From Umbelopsis isabellina (taxonomy: Eukaryota > Mucoromycota > Umbelopsidomycetes > Umbelopsidales > Umbelopsidaceae): a DNA stretch of 64,000 bases. The translations under genes and the position numbers were made by a program. The notes below the pieces were generated by a model that worked only from the letters and a program-made list of their open reading frames with translations, had not been told where the DNA came from and made no database searches. Of this stretch, positions 31,628 to 43,482 are shown piece after piece (within the stretch, counting starts at the first letter, position 1; each line of letters starts with the position of its first letter). The DNA lies in NCBI GenBank assembly GCA_016758905.1, contig JAEPQZ010000013.1, positions 310,001-374,000 on the forward strand, read 5' to 3'.

Positions 31628-32528
31628 ATGGTCCAACTACTCAGTTCAGATAACGAAACATTCACTGTTGACAAGCAAGTCGCAGAAAGATCTATTTTGA
31701 TCAAAAACATGCTGGAAGGTGCGTTTTGACACCACTTGATAATTCACGATATCATGAGAACGGCAGCCCCTAGTAGGCGATTAGCCCTGTGAACACAAGG
31801 CACCCGTCAAATTACCAACTATAGACACTAAAGTATTTTAATTCACTTGCAGATGTCGGTGAAAGTGATGCTCCTATCCCCCTTCCCAATGTTACAGCCA
31901 AGATCTTGAAAAAGGTTGGTATCTTACCTCGTTATCTGCTTACATTTTCTGTGCTTACAAATTAAATCATCATCGTAGGTTATTGATTGGTGTGAGCACC
32001 ACCGAGGCGATCCCGTTTCACAGCAAGAAGAGATCAACGATAGAAAGAGATTGACGGAGATTGACGAATGGGACCAAAAGTTCATGGAGGTTGATCAGGA
32101 GACTTTGTTCGAAATCATTCTTGTATGGCCTCCTGCTCTTATCCAATGGTGATTGTGTATTGAGAACCCACATCTAATCTTGCTTATTTTTTTTAGGCTG
32201 CTAACTATCTTGACATCAAACCCTTGTTGGATATCGGCTGTAAGACAGTTGCCAATATGATTAAGGGCAAGAGTCCAGAAGAGATTCGCCGAACATTCAA
32301 CATTGTCAACGATTTCACTCCAGAGGTGCGTCAATTTGGCATTATTAGCCATTGCTATTTCTTAGCCATGTTATCGACATAGTTACTGACATTGTTATTC
32401 TACAGGAGGAAGCTCAAATCCGAAAGGAAAACGTAAGCCCATGTTCATTACATTTCATCTCAGTGAATTGTCGCTTACTGACCACCTTTTGTCTTCTATT
32501 TTGACAGGAATGGGCAGAGGATCGATAA
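31628..32528 (+). CDS. SKP1: SKP1, SCF ubiquitin-ligase adaptor
   Basis: Six exons (31628-31718, 31853-31914, 31979-32122, 32197-32325, 32406-32432, 32508-32528) sum to 474 nt, encoding 157 residues with frame kept throughout. The N-terminal BTB/POZ fold reads [20 protein letters not shown] and [13 protein letters not shown]. The C-terminal F-box-binding region contains [60 protein letters not shown] and the invariant tail [15 protein letters not shown]. Skp1 links cullin-1 to F-box proteins in the SCF complex and also works in RAVE and CBF3-type assemblies. The next gene downstream on the same strand encodes an F-box/WD40 protein. Confidence 0.98.
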
Positions 32529-33089
32529 ATCTGTGGCACTTTTCCCTTTACATAACATTTATGTTGATACTGATCATGTATCTTTGTTACCAATCCGCAG
32601 CACTTGATACATATACTGCAGTTTGGAAATACTATTAAAACCGAGTCATACTTCTTTATCAATATCCCTGTGCTACGGTTGTGTTAATACTGATGTTACT
32701 AGAGTTTACATATGAACTTTATCTGCTAATGAACATTGACGTATTCAATGTTGTATGGTATGGAATCATGATGCCCGCAATTGAGATTCCGAATCATCTG
32801 AGTTGGAGGCTGATGTTATTGGCAGTTTTGACCTTGTTGGCACAAAGTTGCTATTTCCGTGGCCAGGTGGCTGATGCTTTGTACTCACCACTGGAGTTCT
32901 GGGAACATTTGTGTTTTCTTCGCAGCAATCCTCGCAGCAGATTTTACCGAACCAGCAGAATGGGATTTATATATCGACCTGCCTACGAAATATCATTGAC
33001 ACACTACGCAGCATCTGGGATACCTCATTTTACCAGCAACAAATTATATGAAAAAATTAAATATGACTTGAGATGTTGACATCACTCAC
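32529..33089. other. Intergenic SKP1/F-box gene
   Basis: About 560 bp between same-strand genes. A 130-codon open stretch at about 32681-33079 shows no family similarity and is rejected as a gene. It should hold the SKP1 3' UTR and the promoter of the F-box gene. Confidence 0.55.
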
Positions 33090-34860
33090 ATGGGGGAAAA
33101 ATTGAGTACCCCAACAGTTATGATTTCAAAACTTCCGGCACAGCCTTCGGTTTCCTGCTTATATACGCTCTGCACTCGCAAGCTTGTAATAAAAGAAGAT
33201 ACAGACCATATGGTTGAAATATCTAAAGAAGAATACTACTCTCTTCAAGCAGAAGTGCGCAAATTACAGATGGCTAGTGATAATCTGACGGCAAGTTTTA
33301 TCTTCTGTCAAAGCTGGGAGTTACCCGTATCATTGCCTGACAAAGTATCTAACCTTCCATAGTAGGTCTTGCCAAGTGAGGTTATAATTGAAATCTGTCT
33401 TAGCCTTGCCATTTTGTCTCCTATATCTATCATGAGTATTAGAAGATGCAGTGTACACCTAAAAGCTGTTATAGACGAGCACAGCGAGGAGATCTGGAAA
33501 CAAGCACTCTTCTATCATTACCCGCATGCTGCGACTTTACCTTCGAAGCATTACCTTGAACGATTCGCACAAGTTTACATATGGAAACATGCTAAACAGG
33601 TTTCAAGAGAGTTCAAACCTCAAGATATAGGTTTGGATGGAGAGCACCAGGACCAGCTGGAGCATAGCCATGGCCACCAAAATTCATGCCATAAACCCGA
33701 TTTATCACTTGACAATAGTGAAAGATTGGATCTTGGGTTTTTGCTTAACTCTCCATGCTATAGTCAAGAGACCTTTTCTTGTGGTATTATACCCTATGAA
33801 CGTTGGATACCTATTCCCAATTCATATCTTTGCGCTCATGTCTGCCGGCCGGCTATAAATCTCCATAGCGGCGGACGACGAAACAATCGAGGACGACAAA
33901 ATCCTTATGATCAGGTTTTTCGAGTTTTCGACAAGAGATTTCCTGGCAAGGGCTTTACACCTAAAGACAGCCACGAAAACCTTATCTCTGACATAGCAAT
34001 TGACAACCAGACTTTAGTTACTACGTCCTTGGATGGAAGTGTTAAGGTATGGAATATTTTTCCAGACAACAAAGAGCCCGTGAAACTTGCCCACACCTTG
34101 CAGAGCCATAATGGATGGGTTAATGGTAAAGAATTTAAACTCGACTGTGTATATTTGACACTTATTAATCGTTCGCATCTAGCTGTGGATATAAAAAATA
34201 ATATCATAGTTAGTGGAGGTTCTGACGGGAACTTGCATTTTTGGAATACCACGACTGGGAAGCTGTTTAAAACGTACAGAAACCTCTTTGCCGTATGTTA
34301 AATAATCAATATGTGTCGATTATTGATTTAATTCAATTCTAATCAGTTCATGATATTAGGCATACGGGTTTGGCGTGCTATCCGTTTCTTTACACCAGCA
34401 TTCGGATTTGGTAGGCTTTGGATCTGTGTTTGGTCCATACTATGTGTATGACCACAAAAAAGATGAACTGCTACATACTTTGGACGAACCTCTGACTTTT
34501 GAGCAATACAGTGACTTTGTCGGTGTCAAGCACCAGGAGTACTCTTCAGTGATTAGAATCACTTGTACTACTATTTTGACGACTTCAAAAACGAATGAGC
34601 AAATTTGTGTCTGGAGTGTGGCAACTGGTGATCTGTTATATCGCATCCATGCTGGTGGCAATATTCATAGCTTTCAGGTGTCGCTTTCCGAGGGAATCCT
34701 TATGTGCACCATGTGCGATGGCCGCATACGTATTTGGAATGCTAACCGTCATGATAGAGGTTGGAGATATAGCGTCGAAAAGCAGAAAAACAACATTCGA
34801 CACGGACTCACATGGATATATGAAAAATGGGGAAATGAGAATGTCATTTCGCTTCTATAG
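33090..34860 (+). CDS. F-box/WD40 repeat protein
   Basis: Four exons (33090-33290, 33366-34125, 34183-34292, 34360-34860) total 1,572 nt and 523 residues, with frame kept. The first intron has a GC-AG boundary (GCAAGT donor). A short coiled segment (SLQAEVRKLQMASDNL) precedes a divergent F-box: LPSEVIIEICLSLAILSPIS, then RRCSVHLKAVIDEHSEEIWK. A His/Asp-rich linker follows, then WD40 repeats: ISDIAIDNQTLVTTSLDGSV before KVWNIFP; VSGGSDGNLHFWNTTTGKLF; TTSKTNEQICVWSVATGDLL; MCTMCDGRIRIWNANRHDRG. F-box/WD40 proteins recruit substrates to SCF ligases through Skp1. The substrate cannot be inferred, and the F-box is weak enough that this role is not certain. Confidence 0.75.
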
Positions 34861-35062
34861 TTACTCATATTATAGTACCAGCACAGCCACCATCTATCAT
34901 CTTAAATATCGTAAGTGCACAAGCGGAGCAAACATCTATTACCATCTCTATCGTATTGCGTGCAGACCAAGCTTGCAATACCAAAGACTTTATGCTGTTG
35001 TAATGTGCTAATAAATGCTGTATAATCAAAATCGTCGTTCTACCTCTACATAATGCTTATTT

Positions 35063-36460
35063 CTATTCAAGCAGTAGGAACATATTATATAAAACGTCTA
35101 CCCAAGCATCGGCAGGTCCGGGTATACAATATCGCATGCAATCATGTCCTCCAATATGACCATCTGGTCGAAGATCCGCCATTTGAGCAATGTCCACAAA
35201 CACTCCACCAGCAGCCTCCACAATCTCCTTCGCAATCATGTTTTGTCGTTTAAAGTCGCCCCATCGGTAAGGCAGATCCTGAAGTTCAGATTCGGTGGGC
35301 CTGGAGGCTAGTGGTCCGGTAGCAGAATCGCAATCAGGATGGCCAATGGGTGTACTTCTGTATATGATAAGATGATCTAGCTTTACATTTCTGATGTTTT
35401 TCATGGTCTCTATAAGCTGATCGCGGAACTCATCATCTGGGACATAGGATCCTCCTCGATTCAAAATCAAAACGGGGAACTTGTCGACGATATTACTGGT
35501 AATCCACGGCCATTGCACCACTCGCATATGAGGCTTTCCTTCGGTCGTCTCGGGATTCTTGCGCACCACTGACAAGAGATCATTGCGAAGATATCGAAGA
35601 CGAGTTTCAGGTCCAGAGCACAATGTATGATCTTTGTAAAAGATGTTAGTATTCACAACGGTATTCATTTTTTAAAAAAATAAATTAGACAAACCTTTGC
35701 AATTGAGTTCTCCATAGCAGACAACGGGACCATCTCGAAAAGTGTCCAATATGAGCTCATGCATTTGGAACTGGACAATATCACCAACGAGTAAGATGTG
35801 GCGGCCATGGAGCATCTTGCACCATTTTGATTTGTCAATAGGGCGAAGTGGACATTGCGTTTTGTCGAGTGGCGACCAAATGTATTTTAAATCTGGTCGC
35901 ACTTTCCAATCGCTCTTATCGGTCAACATTTCACCCTTAGCATATCGCTTGTCGCATTTAGAATATAAGGCTTCCTGAAGGTGTTTCAACAGCGGCCGTT
36001 CATGAGGGGCATAGACCCAGGAGCCTTGGGTAAAACATTGCGCTTTCTGATAGAACTCTTTAGCCTCTTGTGCAGTCTTGATAGCTGAACCAGGAATGCC
36101 TTGAATGTTGTAGTGGCTCATGGCATCTTGAGCTATGGCACGGGCTTTGCTAATGGCTTGTTGTTCCAATTCTATACGTTCGGCCGTTGTGAGCTTGCTT
36201 ACTTTTGGATACCATGGGAGGTCAACTTCTGGTTTCTCATTAGTGATAGGTGGTGCTTTTGGCTTTTGTTCCTGGGCTCCTTTGACATTGTCACCGAGAT
36301 GAGGGGCTGGGTCTTTCGGTGTAGGTACATCTTCCGATGGAGCTGCCTTATCGTCCGAGGCAAAGCTCGCAATCAGTCGGTACACGAACAGTATAATAAG
36401 CGCATATAGTACGAAACGAATGGCTGAGCGCCTTGACGTTCGTACTTGCCTCTGGTCCAT
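35063..36460 (-). CDS. PC-esterase/TBL-like type II membrane protein, probable pseudo-enzyme
   Basis: Two exons (35695-36460 and 35063-35631) encode 444 residues. The ATG at 36460 is preferred; the frame is open a little further upstream without another ATG. A basic N terminus and one TM (FVLYALIILFVYRLIASF, residues 18-35) give a Golgi-type II anchor. A Pro/Lys-rich stem follows, then a trichome-birefringence/PC-esterase-like domain: CFTQGSWVYAP (cf. F-GxWV), LKYIWSPLDKTQCPLRPID, GRHILLVGDIVQFQMHELIL, LILNRGGSYV, LIIYRSTPIGHPDCDS, LRPDGHIGGHDCMRYCIPGP before ADAWVDVLY. In TBL/Cas1-like O-acyltransferases the GDS serine and the His of DxxH are catalytic. Here they read GDI and DCMR, so activity is doubtful unless this fungal subfamily uses other residues. 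Glycan O-acetylation or a chaperone-like role is inference. Confidence 0.75.
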
Positions 36461-36676
36461 TGTCACTTTTGTTGTTGAAGAGCCTCAGCTTTTTTTTTGA
36501 TTTAGCAACAAGCGAGCTCAATTTAGATTTTTTGAATCTCCGTTTTGCCTCAAACGGGAGAATGGGCTTTTAAAAAAGGCTTTTTGCAGGTCAAGCACTG
36601 ATTATAAACATTTTGAAAGATGGTCAAATACTGCTTGATTAATGATAGATTATTATTATACAGGTTTATTATTCTA

Positions 36677-39003
36677 TTACAATACAGTGACGCTAGGATT
36701 ACCATTCTAAAAGCGCAAAGAGTTAGTAAAAAGTTGTTTCACTAAAGTTTAGCATCAATTCATGGTTGTCAACTTACAAATGGGTGCCTCCATCCACATT
36801 GGAACTCATTCTTATTGTACGACCGCTCATGGCTGGTAGAGGCATTGTATCCAATATGGTGCATGAGTAACCTTTTACTTGAAATCAAATTATTACTGCA
36901 TTCCTGGCACTCTTCAAGCTCTCCCAACAAGCATTTTTGTAAAATGATATCTGGTGGCAAATCCTGGTATTGCAGCAATAGCTTTGACGCCTTCTTTGCA
37001 ATGTTTGGCTTCATGATCAGACCACTAGAAAAAGATAAAATCAGCTATATGTTGCGAATAGCGAGATTGTATTATATCAAAGGACTTACCTTCCGCCTGT
37101 TCCAACAAAGACACCACAATGGTTAGGATAATGACGATTGGCTTTGTATATAACTGTCATCAATTCTTTCCATTCCTTGCGTCCACAGATAGGAAAATCA
37201 TCTTCTGTCAAAGCTATATACGCACTATCATCGTTGCTAGTAGCCAATTCCAAAGCTCGAGATACATGCAAGCGTTGGTTGAGATCAGTGCCGTTTCCTT
37301 GCACCCATTGTATATACTGTTGGCCACGCTGATCTTGTGAAAAGTGCTGCCGGGTCAACTCGAATTGAGAATGCTGAGCAAAGTTGGTGTATACGAGCAT
37401 CTTTATGCGAGAGTAGACCGAGTCTTCGTTCGGCGTGGAGGGCCAGTTATTCAAGTAAGACTGTAGCGTTTGCGAGAGATAATCCGGGTTTCCTCGTCTT
37501 GGTGCGCTCATAGTAACAAAAGTCAAGAGCTGTGGTTTATCGGATATGGAACCAAATGCAGCTGTCGAAACGTAATCCGGCCGCTTATAATACAAGTTAC
37601 ATAATAGAAGAGTAAGGAATGTCAGGACCATGACTGCTAGTCCTCGAAGAAGGGTATCCAAAAGTAATCGCCATGTAGGCAGACGTTTGTCGAAGGCGGA
37701 ACTATGTCTTCGTGTTTGTCCGTCGTAGTTAAGTCTTATGCTTGGTATATTGTTGGCTTTGTTTGTTACATAGTGAGCTATCAGAGCCACGAATATTCCA
37801 GAGATCAATCCGGAAAATGACCACCAGAATACGTTTTTGGCAGCAAAATTCATCAAGCACATGGCCAATTGAAGCGATACTTTTCGAACAGTATATTTGT
37901 TGTTGGTATCATCACTTCCGTAAAGCAATATGTATTTGTCGTTGATACTCAATGATTGAACCACTAACAGTGAGAACAGAAAGGGCAAGAATCCTTGGAA
38001 AGATATTTGTTAGCCTACAGACGATACTTACAGGTACTGTGTAGCAGGATCACAAAATTTTCATTGACGTACCGGAACTGCATTCGTGCAGAGCATCATT
38101 GAAGAAAAGGATAGGTAGGGCGAAACCAGTGGATTTGGAAAAAACATATCCAAAAACGTTGCGGATAGTAAAGATCAAGGGAGCACTTGCAAGGAGTACA
38201 TTGACAAAAGCTCGAGTACCTCCCAAGACATGGGTCAAGCTTTCTTCAAATAAGCCCAACAAAAGCATATTCCAAGCATGGAATAACATAGTTGGCATAT
38301 TAAACTCGAACAAAAATGGCGATATCATCATATTCCAAATCTCGTATCGATAGAGAACGTAGATTGGCGCGGAGCAAGAGGTATGAAGCAACCCAATGGC
38401 ATTAAGAGCTGAGATGACGGCAGAGATGGTGATGGTATATCGAGTGATGATGGGAAGCGGCCATAAACAAAGTAATTTGTGCGACTTTTGCTTCAATTCG
38501 GGTATTGCAAGATTATCTTCCAGCTCAGTCTGATCTACTGATTTGGAATATCTTCTAGACGAAGACAAGTGAGAACCAGGACGTTGTATATCAGCCCCGT
38601 TAAATTCCATATTGGCGTATAATTTACTGTAAGACATCGACCTCTGTGGAAAAAGGGGGAATGATGACACTCTGGCGAGGCTGCTTTGAGTGGTTGGAGA
38701 CTCCAAATATGGTTTGCGCGATACGGTGGATCTAAATGTTGCGGTGGCCGAGTGGCTTTCGGTGCCTTGGCCAGGATGTGAAGAGTTGTCTATTAGGGAT
38801 GGTTGAGAATGGATTGATGTGTGTATGTAAGGAAAGTCTCGATTCGCCATGCTGTTGCTGGCGTCTATATTATCTACAGTGATCTTCTCCTTGTCATCTA
38901 CTGTGGGTGACGGTCCATTGGACTGCCGACCATTAGTAGAGGATACCTCCTGGACCAATTGCAGGGAGCCAAACATTCGCAAAAGCGATTTGTATGTTAG
39001 CAT
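36677..39003 (-). CDS. Rhomboid-like (UBAC2/TMEM115-type) membrane domain fused to PGAP4/MGAT4-like glycosyltransferase
   Basis: Four exons (38073-39003, 37090-37993, 36778-37024, 36677-36706) give 2,112 nt in frame, 703 residues, from ATG at 39003. Residues 1-175 are Ser-rich and disordered. A six-TM rhomboid-like region follows: WPLPIITRYTITISAVISAL, RYEIWNMMISPFLFEF, FHAWNMLLLGLFEESLTHVL, FFNDALHECSSGFLPFLFSL, FWWSFSGLISGIFVALIAHY. It has no catalytic GxSG/H dyad, as in UBAC2-type pseudo-rhomboids. Another TM (GLAVMVLTFLTLLLCNLYY) precedes a lumenal glycosyltransferase domain: LTFVTMSAPRRGNPDYLSQT, YIALTEDDFPICGRKEWKEL (EDD metal motif), GVFVGTGGRSGLIMKPNIAK, and a Cys-bearing tail. The transferase resembles GPI-GalNAc transferase PGAP4 and MGAT4-like fungal enzymes. 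The junction falls inside the single second exon, so the fusion does not rest on an exon join. Confidence 0.75.
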
Positions 39004-39325
39004 ATCGAGCAATTTGAACTCTATGAGTAAAGGTGTTCAACTAGAGTATTTATCACTGATGGAGAGATGTTGTCGACAAGATGTGAATGCAAAAAAAAAA
39101 AAAAAAAAAAAAAACTTAAAGGAACTTTCTTCCCCGGAAAAAGGCATAGAAATTATCAGTCTCTAAAAAAAAGGTGAGACTGAGTGTGAAATTGCACCAG
39201 TCGTTACCGATCCGGGTTCTACCAGGTACGCCTTTAAGAAAATTCAAGCTTGGCGACTTTGGCAAAAACCCTGAAACATACTGCCATAAACTCTGAAACA
39301 TATTTATAATTAAACACAAATTTTT
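39004..39325. other. Intergenic with poly(dA) tract
   Basis: About 320 bp upstream of the rhomboid/glycosyltransferase gene and downstream of the UBA-UBX-LRR gene. A run of about 24 A's at 39092-39115 acts as poly(dT) for the minus strand, typical of a promoter. No gene seen. Confidence 0.6.
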
Positions 39326-42300
39326 TTAATACAATATAGAAACGTGGGCTTGGGGCCCGGGTTCGCTGTCACTGTCACTGCTTGAATCGCCATCCTCCGT
39401 TCCAGCTGGTACTCGCACTGGCCGCAAATGTTCAAGTCCTGTAACTTTGTATGAGCATGATTTCAAGTGTCTGAAAGTAAATACACGGACTATCCATACC
39501 TTCTAGAAACTGTTTACAGCGACTGTTGGCTTTTGTTCTGTCCAAATTTAGTGAATGCAGATTGATCATAACTGAAAGTGGCATGTCAACAATCAATTAT
39601 TTATACAAAGTGGAGGCATTTTTGCAGTCGTTCACTTACACTGGAGACTTCGAACCCCTTTGTTGGTAATGTTACATCCAGCTACACTCAGGCTACGTAG
39701 GCCGCGCGTAAACCTGGTAAGCATGGGGTCACCAATGCGATTCAGGGTTTTATCAGTGATCAATGTTTGTGCCAATGATAATGCTATAAGGCTGGGGAAA
39801 TCTATTTATCAAGTGTGTAAACAATGGCTTCCCGTAGTAATCATACAGTCAATTGACACTTACTAGATATGGTCGTGATGCCATCATCTGTAACAGCTGT
39901 GCGATCAAGAAACAGTTGTTCCAAGTGCTCCATTTCTGGCGAAAAAGAACGCGCTTGTTAGATCATCGCAATCTCGAATTGTTCACGACATAGCTATCCT
40001 GCCCATACCTTTCATGAGAGTGAGACCATCATCAGTTATTTGAGATCCTTCTAATGATAAAAAACGAAGTTGCTGCATACAGGATATATGCTGCATACCA
40101 ATATCATTGATTTCTTTGAAATTACCCAAATTAAGATGGGTTAAATTCAAGCGACTATAATGAATAAGGCAATCATTCAAATCATGATTTTGGCTTGGAA
40201 ACTTTAACTCCTCCAGATTGCCCAACTCTAGAGTATGCGAGTTAGTTGTTTTTCGATAAAAAATTATGATAAAAGGAACACACCTCTTCCCAGGAAAGAT
40301 AGCGCCGGGACGCTAATTGGTCGACACCCCGTGAGTTTCAGCTCTTTCAAAGCTTTCATGCTGCTTAGAATTCTTCGGACTTCGGTGTCGCCAATACCTG
40401 TATTGCTTATGTCCAGAAAGTCTAGTTCTTTAAAAGTAGATGGAGGCGGAATATCGCATGGAGATGGGAGGCTAGTAGAAGCCAAAGAGATTTGGTGTAA
40501 ATGGGGAAAATCTGCTCAAGGTTAATATTAGGCTTTAGTGCTCATCAAATGCATTCAACAACTTACTTGCTAACAGACAGAAAGTATCCGAGCTGTTGAT
40601 GCCTTGACATCCATTTACTACAATAGTCTGCAGAGATTCCTTGCACTGGGCAGCCTCCGCGAACAACTTCAAACCCATGGACGTGATTTTAGTGGTCGCG
40701 AGATACAAGTGGGTCAGAGCAGGTAGTTCTATGGGAGGATGTTATAAGGTAAACATGTGCTGGATCTTGCTTAACTGACGTACTTACTGGTCAAAGCGCT
40801 CAAGCTTTTATCAGTGGCTTTACAATTACTCAGATCTAGATATTCCAGATGCTTCAGGCCTAAACATAGTTTTCACTTTTAGTAAGGAATTATAATGGAT
40901 ATCTGAAGAACAACAATAATAATGATTACTTACTTTGGAGATTCTGTATACCAGCGTTAGTGATAACGTCGCAACCGCTCAGACTCAGTTTGGTAATAGA
41001 CACGGAGGAAGCCGATAAACAAAGCTCTTCAAGGAGAGAGTCCGTGGCATATGGATATGCATTGAGAATACAGCTTTGCAAATAACTATGTTTCCCGTAG
41101 TTTCAGCAACGTTGACAAAACAGGTTACACTTTTAAGTCGCCACCTACCAATGGGCTGTTAATCGTTTCAATACCGTCCGGTCCAGTTTTCTTATCTTTA
41201 TGAGATGTTCCAACAAGTGCTCTGCAATCTCTGACGATATTTTATCCAACGGTTTCAAATAGCGAGTTGTGTATTTAGTAGGTGAAGCAAGAAATACTGC
41301 CAACATAACGCATTAATCACTGTTTCGTCTGGATTTTGTCAAAAACATGCTTTTTAATTTACCTGCGACTGCTGATGTGCAGAGTTCTCTCAAACTTGGC
41401 ACGACACGCTTGATTGCTTTCACGTCTGTTGTTACTTCCTCGCCCGTATTTGCTTCCCTTGCGGCAAAGGCTGAATGTGTATCATGCAATCTAGTACGCA
41501 ATTCTCTGATTGCTGTTCTCGCTATAGCTAAGAGGAAAGGTACAAGCTATAAATTATCTCAAACACATGCAGTGAGAATTCTCTGTAAGCAAGCAATATC
41601 ATCTAATCATACCTTGTTCTGCATCATCTACACCAGAGTCAGAAGTCTCTGGCGCGTTGGAATTTTCGGTGGTGGTGGAATCTGTCAATGTTCTACCCTC
41701 TCCTTGCCAAACGGCCGCACCTCGTCTTCCTCGACCTCGCCGTCCTCGCGTCGAGCGGCCCCTGGTTGATCTTGACCTTTGGCCCCGGCGACTAGGCGGC
41801 CGATTTCCATCCGTGTCTACTATCATATCCGTGGTGTTGATCTAAAATCACAGATAATAAGTAAATCATTACAGAAGAATAAGTTGACCCACGATCAGAC
41901 AATATATCTACCTGGGTATCTCCTGACGGCATCACTGTTATATTTAATGTGCAGTTTGGTAAAAACCCTACGCAGCATGGCAATGAGACAAACTGGCTGT
42001 AACGGTCATCCACTTTCATACACTATACCTGCTTCTTCTGCCGTGAGATCCTTGTCTGCTAGACTGTAGGTTCTTCTGGGAAAGAGCTGGAAAAAAGCTT
42101 AGCCAAGAGCCTATTTCTATAAAGACAGATTCTCATACTTACGGTAGACATTTGTATACTTCCTAGGTCCTGTTGATTACTATCAACGGATAGTTTGGAA
42201 GCAGCGTTGGTCAATATATCTTGTACTGTGCTCGAAGCAGGAAAGTGACTTCGTTCAGAGCGACCATCTGGAAAACGAAACTATGGAAAGAGATAAGAAA

Positions 42301-43174
42301 CATTCTCAAGACCAAGCGATCCGCGGTGACTAACCTGTATAAATGCATCTTGGGAGGATATGGGAGCTGATGTGGCGGCTTCAATGGGCACTGACGATAG
42401 GTTGTGTTGCAATGAATCTCTGGAAGCATTTGCCAGCTTGCGGCTCTTTTTATCCTCTTCTATCTCCATTAACAGTCGTTTTCGAGCCTAAGTGCAGCGT
42501 CATAGTGAGCAGAATGCTTGCCCCACTACTTTAACATGACCAATATTTACCTCCCGTTCTTCTACCTTTTCCTTTTTCTGAGTAGACTTCTGGACATCGT
42601 CAGAGTTTGTAGGTGTTTGATGCTCGTTCAATTTTGCAACCTTATGATGCGTCCGGGACTTTACTCTTTCACGATCTTCATTTATTTGTTCTAGCACTCT
42701 CCGGTGAGCCTGAAGCTCCGATTCAGCTACTGCATAATCTCTTCATTATTCAACATAGAGCATGGCTCACCTCACGCTCCATAACCTTGTGTTGCTTCAT
42801 CTCTTTTGCAAGCTTCAGCGATTCATCTCGCAAAGCTTTTTCCTTTCCTGTCGTGTTATAACGACTAGTAATTAAAGGTGCGTCTTCACCTCGACTAGCA
42901 CGCTGGTCAGTCTCTAGGCTTTGGGTTTGGTTATTATCGGCGTGCACTTCCACAGCAGATTTATTAATTGAACGTCCGGAGAGCAAACTAGAAATCGCGG
43001 ACAGCTGAGTTAGTTTCGAGTTCTCCATCATCGAAAGGTCATTATTTTTATGACAGTGAAATACCTATCAATGGCTTCTTCAACGGTGTTTGTGTTCAAT
43101 AAAGCAGCTTTACTGGTATCCAAGTCAAAGCCGAGCTCCAAGAGCTGAACTAGCTGCTCGTCGCTGAATGCCAT
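39326..43174 (-). CDS. UBA-UBX-LRR multidomain protein
   Basis: Exon-rich minus-strand gene, ATG at 43174, stop at 39326-39328, on the order of 900 residues. The N-terminal UBA is FSDEQLVQLLELGFDLDTSK, then AALLNTNTVEEAIDSLL. Charged helical segments follow (LRDESLKLAKEMKQHKVMER, AHRRVLEQINEDRERVKS, ARKRLLMEIEEDKKSRKLAN). A UBX domain reads FIQFRFPDGRSERSHFPASS, LFPRRTYSLADKDLTAEEAG, GFLPNCTLNITVMPSGDTQ. An Arg/Gly-rich linker (RGQRSRSTRGRSTRGRRGRG) separates it from C-terminal LRRs of the AMN1/F-box-LRR type: LSLSGCDVITNAGIQNLQSL, YLDLSNCKATDKSLSALTKL, LDISNTGIGDTEVRRILSSM, FLSLEGSQITDDGLTLMKGM, SLSVAGCNITNKGVRSLQ. UBA binds ubiquitin and UBX binds Cdc48/p97, so a p97 substrate adaptor is inferred. 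Introns number at least fourteen; small LRR exon edges are approximate. Confidence 0.75.
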
Positions 43175-43482
43175 TATGGAGGAGCTTGTTTCGGAGCTAA
43201 ATGTATAGAATGCTACCAGTTAATTCGACATGTAAAAGAATGAGCACAACGCGGATGAAGTGCCTGGACTTGTACCTTCGATACTGTACTATGGTATCAA
43301 TCAAATTGTCGCTATAACTTTCGCGACAGTATATAATGCATGACTACTTGCCAATTTATATGAGTAAAATATCATCAGCAGTCCCAACTGTGACGGTGTA
43401 AAATGAGATCCAGCATTGTCGTGAAAATGTGCCCCAGAATACTATTCTGTTGGCATCTGGCATCTCAAGTTAACTTGGCAAG
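43175..43482. promoter_or_regulatory. Divergent promoter region UBA-UBX-LRR / GT15
   Basis: 308 bp between divergent ATGs; no gene and no clear TATA box seen. Confidence 0.45.

Noticed and set aside
32681-33079. Hydrophobic 130-codon open frame between SKP1 and the F-box gene
   Set aside because: No recognisable family; lacks an independent promoter; more likely intergenic sequence.
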